Below, piece after piece: positions 7,347-15,169 of a stretch of 64,000 nucleotides of DNA. The number at the start of each line of letters is the position of its first letter. Positions within the stretch are counted from its first letter, which is position 1. The stretch is from Thalassospira lohafexi (GTDB lineage Bacteria > Pseudomonadota > Alphaproteobacteria > Rhodospirillales > Thalassospiraceae). The notes beneath the pieces are model-generated. The model did not search any database and had not been told where the DNA came from. It saw only the letters and a list, made by a program, of their open reading frames with translations. Location: assembly GCF_002844275.1 (NCBI RefSeq), contig NZ_NXGX01000006.1, positions 248,001 to 312,000 of the forward strand. The letters run 5' to 3'. The position numbers and the translations under genes were made by a program.

Positions 7347-8107
7347 CCGCCCTTGCCAAAGTCCAGACCGGCCTTGGGGCCATGATGTTGGGTGGTCGAT
7401 CGAAAGGAAAGGCTGTTGTCGGGAACGCGCTGGTCGAGAAGGTGCGCGAACGCCAAGAGAACGATTTCTACCCGACCCCGCCAGAGGTATTCGAAGCCCT
7501 GTTTCGCCGGTTCCCGCATTTGGCAGGCACGCGGATCTGGGACCCGGAATGCGGCGATGGTGTTCCGGCGCGTGTGATGGAAAGCCATGGCTGCAAAGTG
7601 ATTGGCACCGATCTGATTGATCGTGGCTATGGCACCGGCGGGGTTAATTTCCTGTCGGTGGTGCGGCCCAAGGCGGGCACGATCATCACCAATCCGGCCT
7701 ATGACAAGGATCACCCCGCCAGCTTTATCGAACATGCGATGCGCATGCATATCACCGAAATGTGGTTGCTGCTGAAATCGACCTACTGGCATGCCGCCAA
7801 CCGTCAGGGGTTGTATCGCCGCCATCGCCCGAAATGGAAACTGGAACTGACCTGGCGGCCTGATTTCCTTGGGCTCAATCGCCCGACCATGGAATGCGCG
7901 TGGTTTGGCTGGCACATCGATCATACCCGCCCGGAAACCTATCACGATCTTCTGGCCAAACCTTCGATGGATAACCTTGATCTGTTTGCGCCCGATCCAT
8001 CGGGGCGGGTGGTCCATTACCGCAATGACAATGACAATGACGATGCAAAGCCCGACCTGTTTCCGGGCCACGCGGCAACACCGGACATAGCGGCAAAGAC
8101 GGGGTGA
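7343..8107 (+). CDS. SAM-dependent DNA N6-adenine methyltransferase-like protein, 254 aa
   Basis: YPTPPEV (43-49) is the entry motif often seen in phage adenine methylases. WDPECGDG (66-73) fits the SAM-binding loop (usually DPxxGxG). TNPAY (116-120) stands at the catalytic motif IV, with Ala where most enzymes have Pro (NPPY). The C-terminus is rich in Asp and Asn. The ATG at 7343 overlaps the previous stop (ATGA). It may modify adenines in phage DNA. The NPAY variant leaves open reduced or altered activity. Confidence 0.7.
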   Translation: MTALAKVQTGLGAMMLGGRSKGKAVVGNALVEKVRERQENDFYPTPPEVFEALFRRFPHLAGTRIWDPECGDGVPARVMESHGCKVIGTDLIDRGYGTGGVNFLSVVRPKAGTIITNPAYDKDHPASFIEHAMRMHITEMWLLLKSTYWHAANRQGLYRRHRPKWKLELTWRPDFLGLNRPTMECAWFGWHIDHTRPETYHDLLAKPSMDNLDLFAPDPSGRVVHYRNDNDNDDAKPDLFPGHAATPDIAAKTG

Positions 8108-8234
8108 CGTGCCTTTGCCGGTGTGGCTGTGCCGCACTTGATTGAAGTGACCCCGGCTGTCGGGGCGGCATTTGGCCGATAGGACAGACAGGGATCAGAC
8201 GGTGAGTGACCTGATTTGAAAATAACCCCGTCAT

Positions 8235-8511
8235 CCGGTGGGCCTCATTCCTCCCTAAGTTCCTTGGAGGCCGCGACCGGACCTTGAACCCCGTTACCCC
8301 GCTTGATCGCAGGGTCGGGGTTTTGGGGTGCAACGCCGATGCGTTCGGTAAACGCGCTTGAACCCCGGAGACTGACAATGCAACGCGCAGGTAACGCCTG
8401 CAGATGAATATCAGAACAACCGCTGAGAAAGGCGGATACGAGCAAACCTTAAGCCCCTTACCCGTCCTCGGGTGGGGCTTAAGGCAATAGGAAGGCCGGG
8501 CCGTTTTTTTA
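8235..8511 (+). ncRNA. candidate structured RNA in a 470-bp gene-free stretch
   Basis: The 473 bases between 8107 and 8581 hold no credible gene but a chain of hairpins. These are 8235-8246 with 8267-8280 (CCGGT and GGCCTC arms); 8287-8293 with 8316-8322; 8325-8329 with 8362-8366 enclosing 8341-8345/8351-8355; 8387-8391 with 8397-8401; 8420-8423 with 8432-8435; and 8447-8457 with 8474-8484 enclosing 8460-8464/8469-8473. The last is an 11-bp stem plus an inner 5-bp stem, with seven T about 20 bases beyond it. The strand is inferred from the flanking genes. It could be a small RNA, a long leader of the 8581 gene, or an anti-termination site. Confidence 0.45.
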
Positions 8512-8580
8512 TCCCATGTTTGTCCGTGGTGTTGGTCCGGTTCTTCCATCTTTTATGCGTCTTAATCATGTGAGGGTGAC

Positions 8581-8931
8581 ATGACCAAGCCTGAAATCTC
8601 CTTTGAAATGCGCAAAGCGCTGATCGCAGCGGCCCACGCCAACAATATCGACGGGCCGCGCGGGCGGGCGTTGTTGGTGATCCAGACATGGAACGGTTGC
8701 GGGACCGAATATGTCCCCCATCGTCATGTGGTTTTGGTGGCGGGCCGCTATATCCCGGTGGCCGGGGCGGTTGATATCGCCAACGAAATCCTTCTGAATG
8801 CCGATCTGGGTACGCACCGCATTGATTATCCCGGTGCCAAGTATCAATCGCCGTGGCTGAACGGGGCCAATGATAACACCCCGCTTGCCGGTACCCGTCC
8901 TGTCCGCGCCGATCACATGGGGGGCGTGTGA
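8581..8931 (+). CDS. hypothetical phage protein, 116 aa
   Basis: It begins at an ATG with GAGGGTGAC directly upstream, after the structured gene-free stretch. The protein is soluble with no membrane segment and no motif I recognise. The next gene starts two bases after its stop, so the two are likely co-translated. Confidence 0.62.
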   Translation: MTKPEISFEMRKALIAAAHANNIDGPRGRALLVIQTWNGCGTEYVPHRHVVLVAGRYIPVAGAVDIANEILLNADLGTHRIDYPGAKYQSPWLNGANDNTPLAGTRPVRADHMGGV

Positions 8932-8932
8932 C

Positions 8933-9361
8933 ATGGCCGTCCGATCCTTTCGCCAGCACCTTGAAATCTCCCTGCGCGAAGCCGCCAACGACAATCTGGA
9001 TGTTGACGCAACCGCAGATACCATCATCACCGATTTGCGGGTGGCGGGCTTTGCCATCAAACGCGCCTGTGATCCGGTGGATTACGCCCTGCCGATTATG
9101 GTGATCCACAGCCCGGACAAGGGCACGGCGGGCAGCTTTGACGCCCTGCCGCACGTCAAGGCCGCCTCGGTCGATGACCTTCTGGGCCATGCTGGCTGGC
9201 TGGTGGTCTGGACCGAACATGGCCGGGCGCGGTCGGCATGGTTTGACCATGAAGGCGCATCGCGCAAGCTGCCCGATTACCGCGTGGTCAACCCGAAAAC
9301 GCCGTGTGCCGGTTCTGCTTATGTCCCATTGCCCAACGGTAAATTTGTGGAGGTGGCGTGA
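8933..9361 (+). CDS. hypothetical phage protein, 142 aa
   Basis: The start at 8933 is one base after the preceding stop and has a GGGGGCG ribosome site inside the upstream gene. The sequence mixes strands and helices and contains no catalytic motif known to me. It ends with a one-base overlap with the MazG-like gene. Confidence 0.6.
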   Translation: MAVRSFRQHLEISLREAANDNLDVDATADTIITDLRVAGFAIKRACDPVDYALPIMVIHSPDKGTAGSFDALPHVKAASVDDLLGHAGWLVVWTEHGRARSAWFDHEGASRKLPDYRVVNPKTPCAGSAYVPLPNGKFVEVA

Positions 9362-9744
9362 TGGAAGAGCCAAAGCTAGAAGCTAGTCATTCCTTTATCT
9401 GCGATAGCTTGCGTTCGGCAAATCTGATGCGGCAAGCCGAATGGGACCCTGAAAGCAAACTGAGCCTTTCGTACAAAGGTAATGAAATGGCTGGTGAAGT
9501 CGGGGAGGCCTGCAATCTGGTCAAAAAGCTTGATCGTGAACGGATGGGGCTTGCCGGGTCGCGCACGACGGTCGAGCGGCTGGCCGAGGAACTGGCGGAC
9601 GTGGTGATCTGTGCCGATCTGGTTGCGATTGATGCGGGGATTGATCTGGCTGATGCCGTGATACGCAAGTTCAACGCAACCTCGGAAAAGAATGATCTTC
9701 TAACCCGCTTGGCTTCCCGTGCGTTTGGAGGTCCGGATCAATGA
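9361..9744 (+). CDS. MazG-like nucleotide pyrophosphohydrolase, 127 aa
   Basis: The all-helical NTP-PPase signature is present: EVGEACNL gives the first metal-binding Glu pair, and EELADVVICADLVA gives the second pair (E-E-x-x-D). Such enzymes hydrolyse (d)NTPs or ppGpp-like nucleotides to monophosphates. ATG 9361 overlaps the upstream stop by one base (TGATG). It precedes another nucleotide-metabolism gene, and the pair may reshape nucleotide pools during infection. Confidence 0.75.
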   Translation: MEEPKLEASHSFICDSLRSANLMRQAEWDPESKLSLSYKGNEMAGEVGEACNLVKKLDRERMGLAGSRTTVERLAEELADVVICADLVAIDAGIDLADAVIRKFNATSEKNDLLTRLASRAFGGPDQ

Positions 9745-10070
9745 CCATCATCTATATCGCAGGGCCGATCAGCGGCCTGCCGGATGGCAACAAACCGGCG
9801 TTTGATCATGCGCAGGATATGCTGACCAAGGCTGGTCATATTGTCATGAGCCCGCACAGCCTGCCGTTCGGCATGCCTGAATCATCCTATATGGATATCT
9901 GTCTGGCGATGGTGCGTGCGTGTGAGCGTGTGGTGTTGCTTAAAGGCTGGGAAAACTCCCTTGGTGTCGCGGCGGAACAGGCGCTTGCCCATAAGCTGGG
10001 CAAAACCGTCGGCGTGATCCATTTCGATCACATTACCGACCCGGCGGACCTTGTGGAGTTGGCGGCATGA
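9741..10070 (+). CDS. DUF4406 protein (nucleoside 2-deoxyribosyltransferase-like), 109 aa
   Basis: YIAGPISGLPDGNKPAFDHA at the N-terminus and CERVVLLKGWENSLG in the middle are hallmarks of DUF4406, a branch of the nucleoside deoxyribosyltransferase fold. Family members are typical of phages and are thought to act on nucleotides. The gene overlaps the MazG-like gene by 4 bp, which supports a shared role in nucleotide turnover. The substrate is unknown. Confidence 0.72.
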   Translation: MTIIYIAGPISGLPDGNKPAFDHAQDMLTKAGHIVMSPHSLPFGMPESSYMDICLAMVRACERVVLLKGWENSLGVAAEQALAHKLGKTVGVIHFDHITDPADLVELAA

Positions 10071-10279
10071 GCGGTGATATTCTGGATCGGATGTTGGGGC
10101 GTTTGACGGGGTTTTCATGGTCGGGGTCTTTGGATGACCCCGTTCCAACAATGATAGCGTCGATGCCCGAACGCAAAAAGACGGATCGGTCCGATGTTCC
10201 GTGCCCGTCTGACAACGAGTTGATCGACGTCTATGGCTCCGGCCCGGTGCCGATTGAACTGCGGCGGGGTGGGTCATGA
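10067..10279 (+). CDS. hypothetical phage protein, 70 aa
   Basis: A small polar protein with ATGA overlaps on both sides, which is the main support for its being real. It contains no Cys pair, HTH or membrane segment. Confidence 0.5.
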   Translation: MSGDILDRMLGRLTGFSWSGSLDDPVPTMIASMPERKKTDRSDVPCPSDNELIDVYGSGPVPIELRRGGS

Positions 10280-10704
10280 GCAGCAAAATCATGGACTTTG
10301 CGCTAGAAGGCGAGTTTGTCGAGGCGGCTGACGGCACGGTTGGGTTGGTCCATGGTCAGCGCGGAAACCCCATCTTTGGCATGATTACGGTTGTCGAGTG
10401 GTCCGGCTTTGGGCGTTCGGGCACGGAACACACTTTCATGGCCGAACATGACCAATCCGGGCGTGTCATGATGATCGAAACTGTTGACCCGACTATCGCC
10501 GTTGACCCTGAAATCTTTCGGGTTGCCCGTGTTCTGGATGTGCGGCAAGTCCTGCAGCCGAGATTTGATTGTTCAACGCTTGATCCGATGCGCCACACCG
10601 CCACGCTTGTCTGTAAAAAGCATGGTCGTCGGCTGCGGGTCTATTGTGACCGTGCCGGGGGTTTCCCCGCCTTCGCGGTCGAGTATCGGGATTTGGTGCT
10701 GTGA
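10276..10704 (+). CDS. hypothetical phage protein, 142 aa
   Basis: A soluble, strand-rich protein overlapping the upstream gene by 4 bp. The rightward run stops here: the next gene lies tail-to-tail on the other strand with its stop two bases beyond. The C-terminal part has a CKKH/YCD pattern but no clear metal site. Confidence 0.58.
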   Translation: MSSKIMDFALEGEFVEAADGTVGLVHGQRGNPIFGMITVVEWSGFGRSGTEHTFMAEHDQSGRVMMIETVDPTIAVDPEIFRVARVLDVRQVLQPRFDCSTLDPMRHTATLVCKKHGRRLRVYCDRAGGFPAFAVEYRDLVL

Positions 10705-10706
10705 TG

Positions 10707-11285
10707 TCACCTTATCCGTTCCAGAACGCTTTGGGGCAGGGTCGTGTTGACGGCGATCTTGCGCAGGTCAAGGTCCTTGTCGTCGAGGTGCCGTTGAAGC
10801 ATTTCGCATTCGAGGCTGATCGACGTTGTCAGGGTTTGCAAGTGGTCGGTCGCCTTGGCAAGCAGGATGCTGTCGGGGGTGGCGTCCATCTGGTCGCCGG
10901 GGATTTCAAATTCAGTCACCCCGATTTTGATGGTGCCGAAATCATCCGTCGGGACGGATACCTCACCGGTCATCACATGGTCGGCGTCGATCTGGAAGCT
11001 GTTATTGACCTCGGTTGTGCTGGTGATCGTCTGGATGGAAATGCTTGTTTGGCATTTTTCCGGGCTCATGCGCATTTTGTTGGTGGCCGCAAGGATGGCA
11101 TCGATCACGACATGGGCGGCGATGCCTTGCGCGATTTTGATGCTTTTGCATCCGATCAGGCTGATCCCCGGAATGCCGCCAACAACGATACCGTCGCCCA
11201 CGATCGGGCTGATGGTAAACGCGATGGTGTGAATGCGCGAACCTTGCTGCATCCGAAAGGCATGTTCCAGCGTGATATTGAGCAT
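10707..11285 (-). CDS. leftward accessory gene (moron candidate), 192 aa
   Basis: The minus-strand frame has normal protein composition (strand-rich, ending TLPQSVLERIR). The plus-strand frame over the same bases has the Gly/Asp/His excess of a shadow. The ATG at 11285 has GGGGGAT upstream. It runs against the early operon and has its own upstream region with two adjacent palindromes (11323-11338 and 11341-11354). I do not recognise the family. Opposite orientation and a private control region are typical of genes expressed in the lysogen. Confidence 0.6.
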   Translation of the reverse strand: MLNITLEHAFRMQQGSRIHTIAFTISPIVGDGIVVGGIPGISLIGCKSIKIAQGIAAHVVIDAILAATNKMRMSPEKCQTSISIQTITSTTEVNNSFQIDADHVMTGEVSVPTDDFGTIKIGVTEFEIPGDQMDATPDSILLAKATDHLQTLTTSISLECEMLQRHLDDKDLDLRKIAVNTTLPQSVLERIR

Positions 11286-11322
11286 GACGGTATCCCCCGG
11301 TTGTGTGATGTGCGTGATGATG

Positions 11323-11354
11323 CCCACAAGGTTGTGGGTACGTCAATATTGACG
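11323..11354. promoter_or_regulatory. paired palindromes upstream of the 10707-11285 gene
   Basis: CCCACAA-GG-TTGTGGG (11323-11338) is followed after two bases by the perfect palindrome CGTCAATATTGACG (11341-11354). On the minus strand TTGACG could serve as a -35 for the leftward gene. The sequence differs from the CGCATTATAATGCG repressor sites, so a different regulator is implied. Confidence 0.5.
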
Positions 11355-11459
11355 AATACGACAGACGGGATTATAGTCCCTGCATCCGCGCCATTGGTGC
11401 GGGCAGTCACGGCAAAATCCGTGGCCGGGATTGGCGTCCTGTCTGTCAAACGGCGTCCG

Positions 11460-11621
11460 AACCGCGCCAAAAGTCCTTTTGCGCGGTTTTCCTATGGTCG
11501 GGCGCGTGGGAGGGCCTTGCGGCCCGCCACTCCGTTTGGTGGTAACGCCAATCCTGCGCGTCCGGCCACCAGGGATTGGCGTCTCCGGTGGCTGGTTAAC
11601 CCAGTTCAAACGGAGGCTACC
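11460..11621 (+). promoter_or_regulatory. structured leader of the BRO-N gene, attenuator-like
   Basis: Three strong hairpins stand in a row: 11460-11467 with 11481-11488 (AACCGCGC arms plus an inner AAAA/TTTT pairing, then TTCC, terminator-like); a GGGCC-TTGC-GGCCC hairpin near 11513-11526; and 11545-11554 with 11573-11582 (10-bp arms ACGCCAATCC). The last overlaps a GCCACC/GGTGGC pairing that could form instead. This looks like an early terminator or switch ahead of the antirepressor. The 337 bases from 11285 to 11622 carry no gene. Confidence 0.45.
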
Positions 11622-12404
11622 ATGTCTGATCATGGCCAAGGGGCGAGTCTGCCCGCAAAACTGACATTCCAAGATACCGACTTAACGATTATCGACCGCG
11701 ACGGGGTTCAATGGCTCACCAGCGCCGATTTGGCGCGGGCGTTGGGTTATCGTGAGACCAAGAAGGTCGCCAGCCTATATCATCGTCGCAAAGGCGAATT
11801 TTCGGACGCGATGACACGGGTGCTCAAATTGAGCACCGGCAGGCAAATCGCGGAATCCAACCACCGTGTGTTTTCGCTTCGAGGTGCTCACCTCGTCGCC
11901 ATGCTGGCCAAGACAGACCGGGCCAAGGATTTCCGGCGCTGGGTGCTCGATGTGCTCGAAGGGCAGACGGCCCCGGTGCCTTCGGCTGTGCCCGACATGG
12001 CGGCCTTGCGCCATCAGGTGGTGGGCGATGTGGTGGCCCTGATCATGGAAAAGATCGGGTCGCAGCTTGCCGCCCCGGCCCGGACTGATGCCCAACCCGA
12101 TACCACCTTTGATGCCCCGTCCAATGCCCATATGCCGCGCCTTGAAGACGGGCATGCGGTGTTTCGCATGGATGGGCGCCTGGTGGTTGTTGATACCCGC
12201 GACGGTGCGCCGCGCCGGGGTGAACGGGCGGTTGTGATCCGCGTCGAAGACGGCAACCAGCCGCAAATGGTGACAATCCTTGGCGATCCGCCGGTCACAT
12301 CATGGTTTGACCGCTGCAAGATTTATGATTCCGGCGTCCCCTATCACATCCCCGTCGGGGTCGTGATCGGGCGCGTTATTTGGGAGGGTGCTTGTCATGG
12401 GTGA
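11622..12404 (+). CDS. BRO-N domain antirepressor-like protein, 260 aa
   Basis: Residues about 10-115 form a BRO-N domain (VQWLTSADLARALGY, then HRVFSLRGAHLVAMLAKT and FRRWVLDVLE), the DNA-binding part of phage antirepressors. The C-terminal half is different and strand-rich; its role is unknown. The ATG at 11622 has CGGAGG six bases upstream. A longer open frame back to 10701 is the shadow of the leftward gene. Since the repressor seems unable to cleave itself, an antirepressor such as this could be the inducing factor. Confidence 0.78.
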   Translation: MSDHGQGASLPAKLTFQDTDLTIIDRDGVQWLTSADLARALGYRETKKVASLYHRRKGEFSDAMTRVLKLSTGRQIAESNHRVFSLRGAHLVAMLAKTDRAKDFRRWVLDVLEGQTAPVPSAVPDMAALRHQVVGDVVALIMEKIGSQLAAPARTDAQPDTTFDAPSNAHMPRLEDGHAVFRMDGRLVVVDTRDGAPRRGERAVVIRVEDGNQPQMVTILGDPPVTSWFDRCKIYDSGVPYHIPVGVVIGRVIWEGACHG

Positions 12405-12720
12405 AGCAATTGAACGTGTGCGGGAAAAGGCCGATTTGATCGCCAGATGCGGTGTGTCCGTTCTGTCGGAAGATAGCGGGCTTTTTGCCAGTGATCTGCG
12501 CGACCTGCTTATCGAGAATGCCCGACTGCGTGCGGAGCTTGAAGCCAGTTGCGAAACCAAGGCCGCGTATATCGGTGAATTCTCATTCGGCTTTCCGGTG
12601 TGGGAAGAAGACGAATGCGGTGAGCCTGTCGAGGTGATGCGCAATGTGAATGTGCCTTGGACTACCATCAAGGAAATCATGGCAGCCATACGAGACTATG
12701 CCGCGAAAGGGGGTGCGTGA
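12397..12720 (+). CDS. hypothetical phage protein, 107 aa
   Basis: ATG 12397 with GGGAGGG upstream overlaps the end of the BRO-N gene. The N-terminal half is helical with a heptad-like run (LIENARLRAELEAS), suggesting a short coiled coil. The rest is acidic. No family is recognised. A leftward gene lies tail-to-tail two bases after its stop. Confidence 0.6.
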   Translation: MGEAIERVREKADLIARCGVSVLSEDSGLFASDLRDLLIENARLRAELEASCETKAAYIGEFSFGFPVWEEDECGEPVEVMRNVNVPWTTIKEIMAAIRDYAAKGGA

Positions 12721-12722
12721 TG

Positions 12723-13190
12723 CTATTTCTGCCTTTCAAGACCGCACGTTTTTTTAAAGTCGGCTGTCAGAAAATAACTGGATATGGAGTATTTCAGTCG
12801 GTCTTTAATCGTATTTTCGCGCAGCATCTGCGTGGCGCATTTATCGGTTTGGTTCCGGTCTTGGGCAAGTGCGATCCCAAGATATCCGCGCGTGGTGAAA
12901 GTGGCGTTGGTACAACCCCACATAGTCAGCACAAAGGCAATGACCTTGACAGAATTATCCAACGGCTTTTTTGCGGCTTTGTAGGCAAAGGCCAGTGTAG
13001 CGATAAAGAAGAAATTCAGCATAGCTGGGGCCATCATCCCGTAGATCGAAAAGGCCAAGAGGAAAGCGGCGGCACCTTGCGCCGAAAGAGACGCCGACCA
13101 CGTCACAAGGAATATCGTCGAATTTATGGTCAGCGATACCAGAAGTACCGTTCTTGCGTAAGGCGTAACGCCAGGCATGTCTTTGATCAT
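12723..13190 (-). CDS. leftward membrane protein (moron candidate), 155 aa
   Basis: Three to four membrane helices are visible: TVLLVSLTINSTIFLVTW, then FLLAFSIYGMMAPAMLNFFF running into FIATLAFAY, then VKVIAFVLTMWGC. A charged C-terminal tail follows. It points against the surrounding operon and looks lower in GC than its neighbours, both typical of a moron. GGGAAG precedes the ATG. Small membrane proteins of this kind in prophages often block superinfection, but nothing in the sequence proves that here. Confidence 0.62.
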   Translation of the reverse strand: MIKDMPGVTPYARTVLLVSLTINSTIFLVTWSASLSAQGAAAFLLAFSIYGMMAPAMLNFFFIATLAFAYKAAKKPLDNSVKVIAFVLTMWGCTNATFTTRGYLGIALAQDRNQTDKCATQMLRENTIKDRLKYSISSYFLTADFKKTCGLERQK

Positions 13191-13261
13191 GTTTTGTCTT
13201 CCCAGTCGGTGCGGCGCTCATTCTTGCCCACATTCCGTACTCTGTCCATCGGGGGTGCGTG

Positions 13262-13537
13262 ATGTTCTCTGATGACGCAATCAAGTTGCTGCGCAACCTG
13301 CCATCCGAAATGGATGAAGTTGCCCCTTATGCGGCCTATATCTGTGACGATATCGGCATGGAAAAGGCCGAATTTCTTGCCCATTGCCGCAAGTTCCGTG
13401 ATCTTGGGTATGCCCGGATATTGATGCTTGTTGATTTGGATGACGGAACGCCCAAAGGGTCGGCCTATGCCCGGACTGAAAAGGGTGATGTGTTTCTGAC
13501 CCTTTCGCTAGGGCCGGGGTGGAAGGATGCAGTGTGA
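13262..13537 (+). CDS. hypothetical phage protein, 91 aa
   Basis: A small acidic soluble protein. The ATG at 13262 has GGGGGTGCG upstream. The C-terminal part (KGSAYARTEKGDVFLTLS) looks like paired strands. No motif is recognised. It overlaps the next small gene by 4 bp. Confidence 0.58.
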   Translation: MFSDDAIKLLRNLPSEMDEVAPYAAYICDDIGMEKAEFLAHCRKFRDLGYARILMLVDLDDGTPKGSAYARTEKGDVFLTLSLGPGWKDAV

Positions 13538-13701
13538 ATAATGAAGAAATCGCGGCCTTTATTGCCGATGCATCCACCTATCAGAAACATGGCCTGCGTT
13601 GGCAGCGGTTGAAACGGCGCGCATGGCAGCAGTTAAATCAGAAGGACATTGACGCCGCAAAGGCGCGCGGGGAGGGTGAAAAATATGTCATCGCAACTTG
13701 A
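13534..13701 (+). CDS. small basic hypothetical protein, 55 aa
   Basis: It starts at GTG 13534, overlapping the previous stop (GTGA) and preceded by GGAAGGA. The middle is basic and helical (RWQRLKRRAWQQL). Its 3' end overlaps the helicase gene by 17 bases. Coupling is the main support. Confidence 0.5.
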   Translation: MNNEEIAAFIADASTYQKHGLRWQRLKRRAWQQLNQKDIDAAKARGEGEKYVIAT

Positions 13702-15169
13702 TCAATTATTCGCACCGGTTAACGACGATGGCCGCGAAACAACGTTAGACCGGGTTTTTCAGGTTGATGAAGAGCCCAACAATGTCGAGGCCGAGGTTCA
13801 ACTGCTGTGCAGTTTGATGTTTCGCAATGACGGCTTTGACCAGGTGGCGGACCTTTTGACGCCGGATCATTTTTATGATGGGGCGCTGGGGCGCGTATAT
13901 GGGGCCATCAGCGCGCTGATTGTGCGCGGGGACAAGGCCAATCCGGTGACGTTAAAGCGCGTCATACCCGACCATACGGACGTGGTGGCCCAGATCGCCG
14001 GGTGTGACATCATTTCGGTGATGAACAACGTGGAATATGCCCGGATCATCATCAACATGTGGCAGCGGCGCGAAATGATCCGCATCGGGCGCATAATGGC
14101 CGAGGATGCCAGTTCGGGCGATATGCTCGATGATCCGCATGGCATTCGTGAAGATGCCGAGGGGGCTCTTTTTGCGCTTGCCAGTGGCACTCAGACGGAA
14201 AACGGGGCGATGTCGCTTGGCGATTTTTCGCGCAGTAGCCTGCAAGACATCAGCGAAGGCATTGACGCGGCGCGGCGCGGTGAAGTGACCGGGGTTCCGA
14301 GCGGTTTGACCAAGCTTGACGAATTGCTTTCGGGGTTTAAGCCGGCACAGTTGATTGTTCTGGCGGGGCGGCCATCGATGGGGAAAACCGCGCTGGCGCT
14401 GTCGTTGTCCTATAACGCCGCGCGCGATCAGACCAAGCGAAAGACAGGCGCGGTTGCGTTTTTCAGTCTTGAGATGTCCAAGGGCGAGTTGATCGAGCGT
14501 CTTTTTTCCAGCGTGTCGGATCTTGATTATACCTATATCAACAAGCGTGCGCTCAATGACCCGGATTACGGGCGGCTTGTCAAGGCCGAGGATACGCTGC
14601 GCACGGTGCCGCTTTATGTTGATGACAGGGCGGCGGCGACGATTGCGCGGGTGCGCACGGAATGCCGAAAGATCGCCCGGAAATCGGGGGGCATCAAGCT
14701 TGTGGTGATTGATTATTTGCAGTTGATGTCAGGGGGCAACGCCTTCCGGCCCGGTGATCGATATGCCCTGATTACCGAACTGACGATGCAGTTAAAGCAG
14801 CTTGCCAAGGAATTGCATGTGCCGGTTCTGGTATTGTCGCAACTGTCGCGCAAGGTCGAGGAACGCGACGACAAAAGGCCGCAGCTTTCGGACCTGCGCG
14901 AAAGCGGATCAATCGAACAGGATGCCGATGTGGTGATGTTTGTCTATCGTGAGGAATACTATCTTGAGCGGGCCGAGCCGGTGCAGAAGGCCAATGAAAG
15001 CCTTGATAAGTTTGGTGAGCGATACACGCAATGGCAGGAACGGCTTAGCATCGTGCAGGGCACGGCAGACATCATCATCGGCAAGGCACGCGGGGCGCGG
15101 ATCGGGTCGGTGCGCTGTGCCTTTTTGGGGCATCGGCAACGGTTTTCAAATCTTGAACGGGTGGCGTGA
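13685..15169 (+). CDS. DnaB-family replicative DNA helicase, 494 aa
   Basis: Residues about 30-165 match the DnaB N-terminal domain. Walker A is GRPSMGKT at 228-235. Downstream are VVIDYLQLM (Walker B), LSQLSRKVEERDDKRP and LRESGSIEQDADV, as in DnaB. The length is that of a full helicase. ATG 13685 has GGAGGG upstream. With the initiator-like gene that follows it forms the replication module, so this prophage brings its own helicase. Confidence 0.93.
   Translation: MSSQLDQLFAPVNDDGRETTLDRVFQVDEEPNNVEAEVQLLCSLMFRNDGFDQVADLLTPDHFYDGALGRVYGAISALIVRGDKANPVTLKRVIPDHTDVVAQIAGCDIISVMNNVEYARIIINMWQRREMIRIGRIMAEDASSGDMLDDPHGIREDAEGALFALASGTQTENGAMSLGDFSRSSLQDISEGIDAARRGEVTGVPSGLTKLDELLSGFKPAQLIVLAGRPSMGKTALALSLSYNAARDQTKRKTGAVAFFSLEMSKGELIERLFSSVSDLDYTYINKRALNDPDYGRLVKAEDTLRTVPLYVDDRAAATIARVRTECRKIARKSGGIKLVVIDYLQLMSGGNAFRPGDRYALITELTMQLKQLAKELHVPVLVLSQLSRKVEERDDKRPQLSDLRESGSIEQDADVVMFVYREEYYLERAEPVQKANESLDKFGERYTQWQERLSIVQGTADIIIGKARGARIGSVRCAFLGHRQRFSNLERVA

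Noticed and set aside
8411..8450. CTGAGA segment recalling the TPP riboswitch.
   Set aside because: The other conserved TPP blocks are missing and the downstream gene is an unknown phage protein.
10701..11621. Long plus-strand open frame that would add over 300 residues to the BRO-N protein.
   Set aside because: It has the Gly/Asp/His excess of a shadow frame, covers the leftward 192-aa gene, and the ATG at 11622 has an excellent ribosome site.
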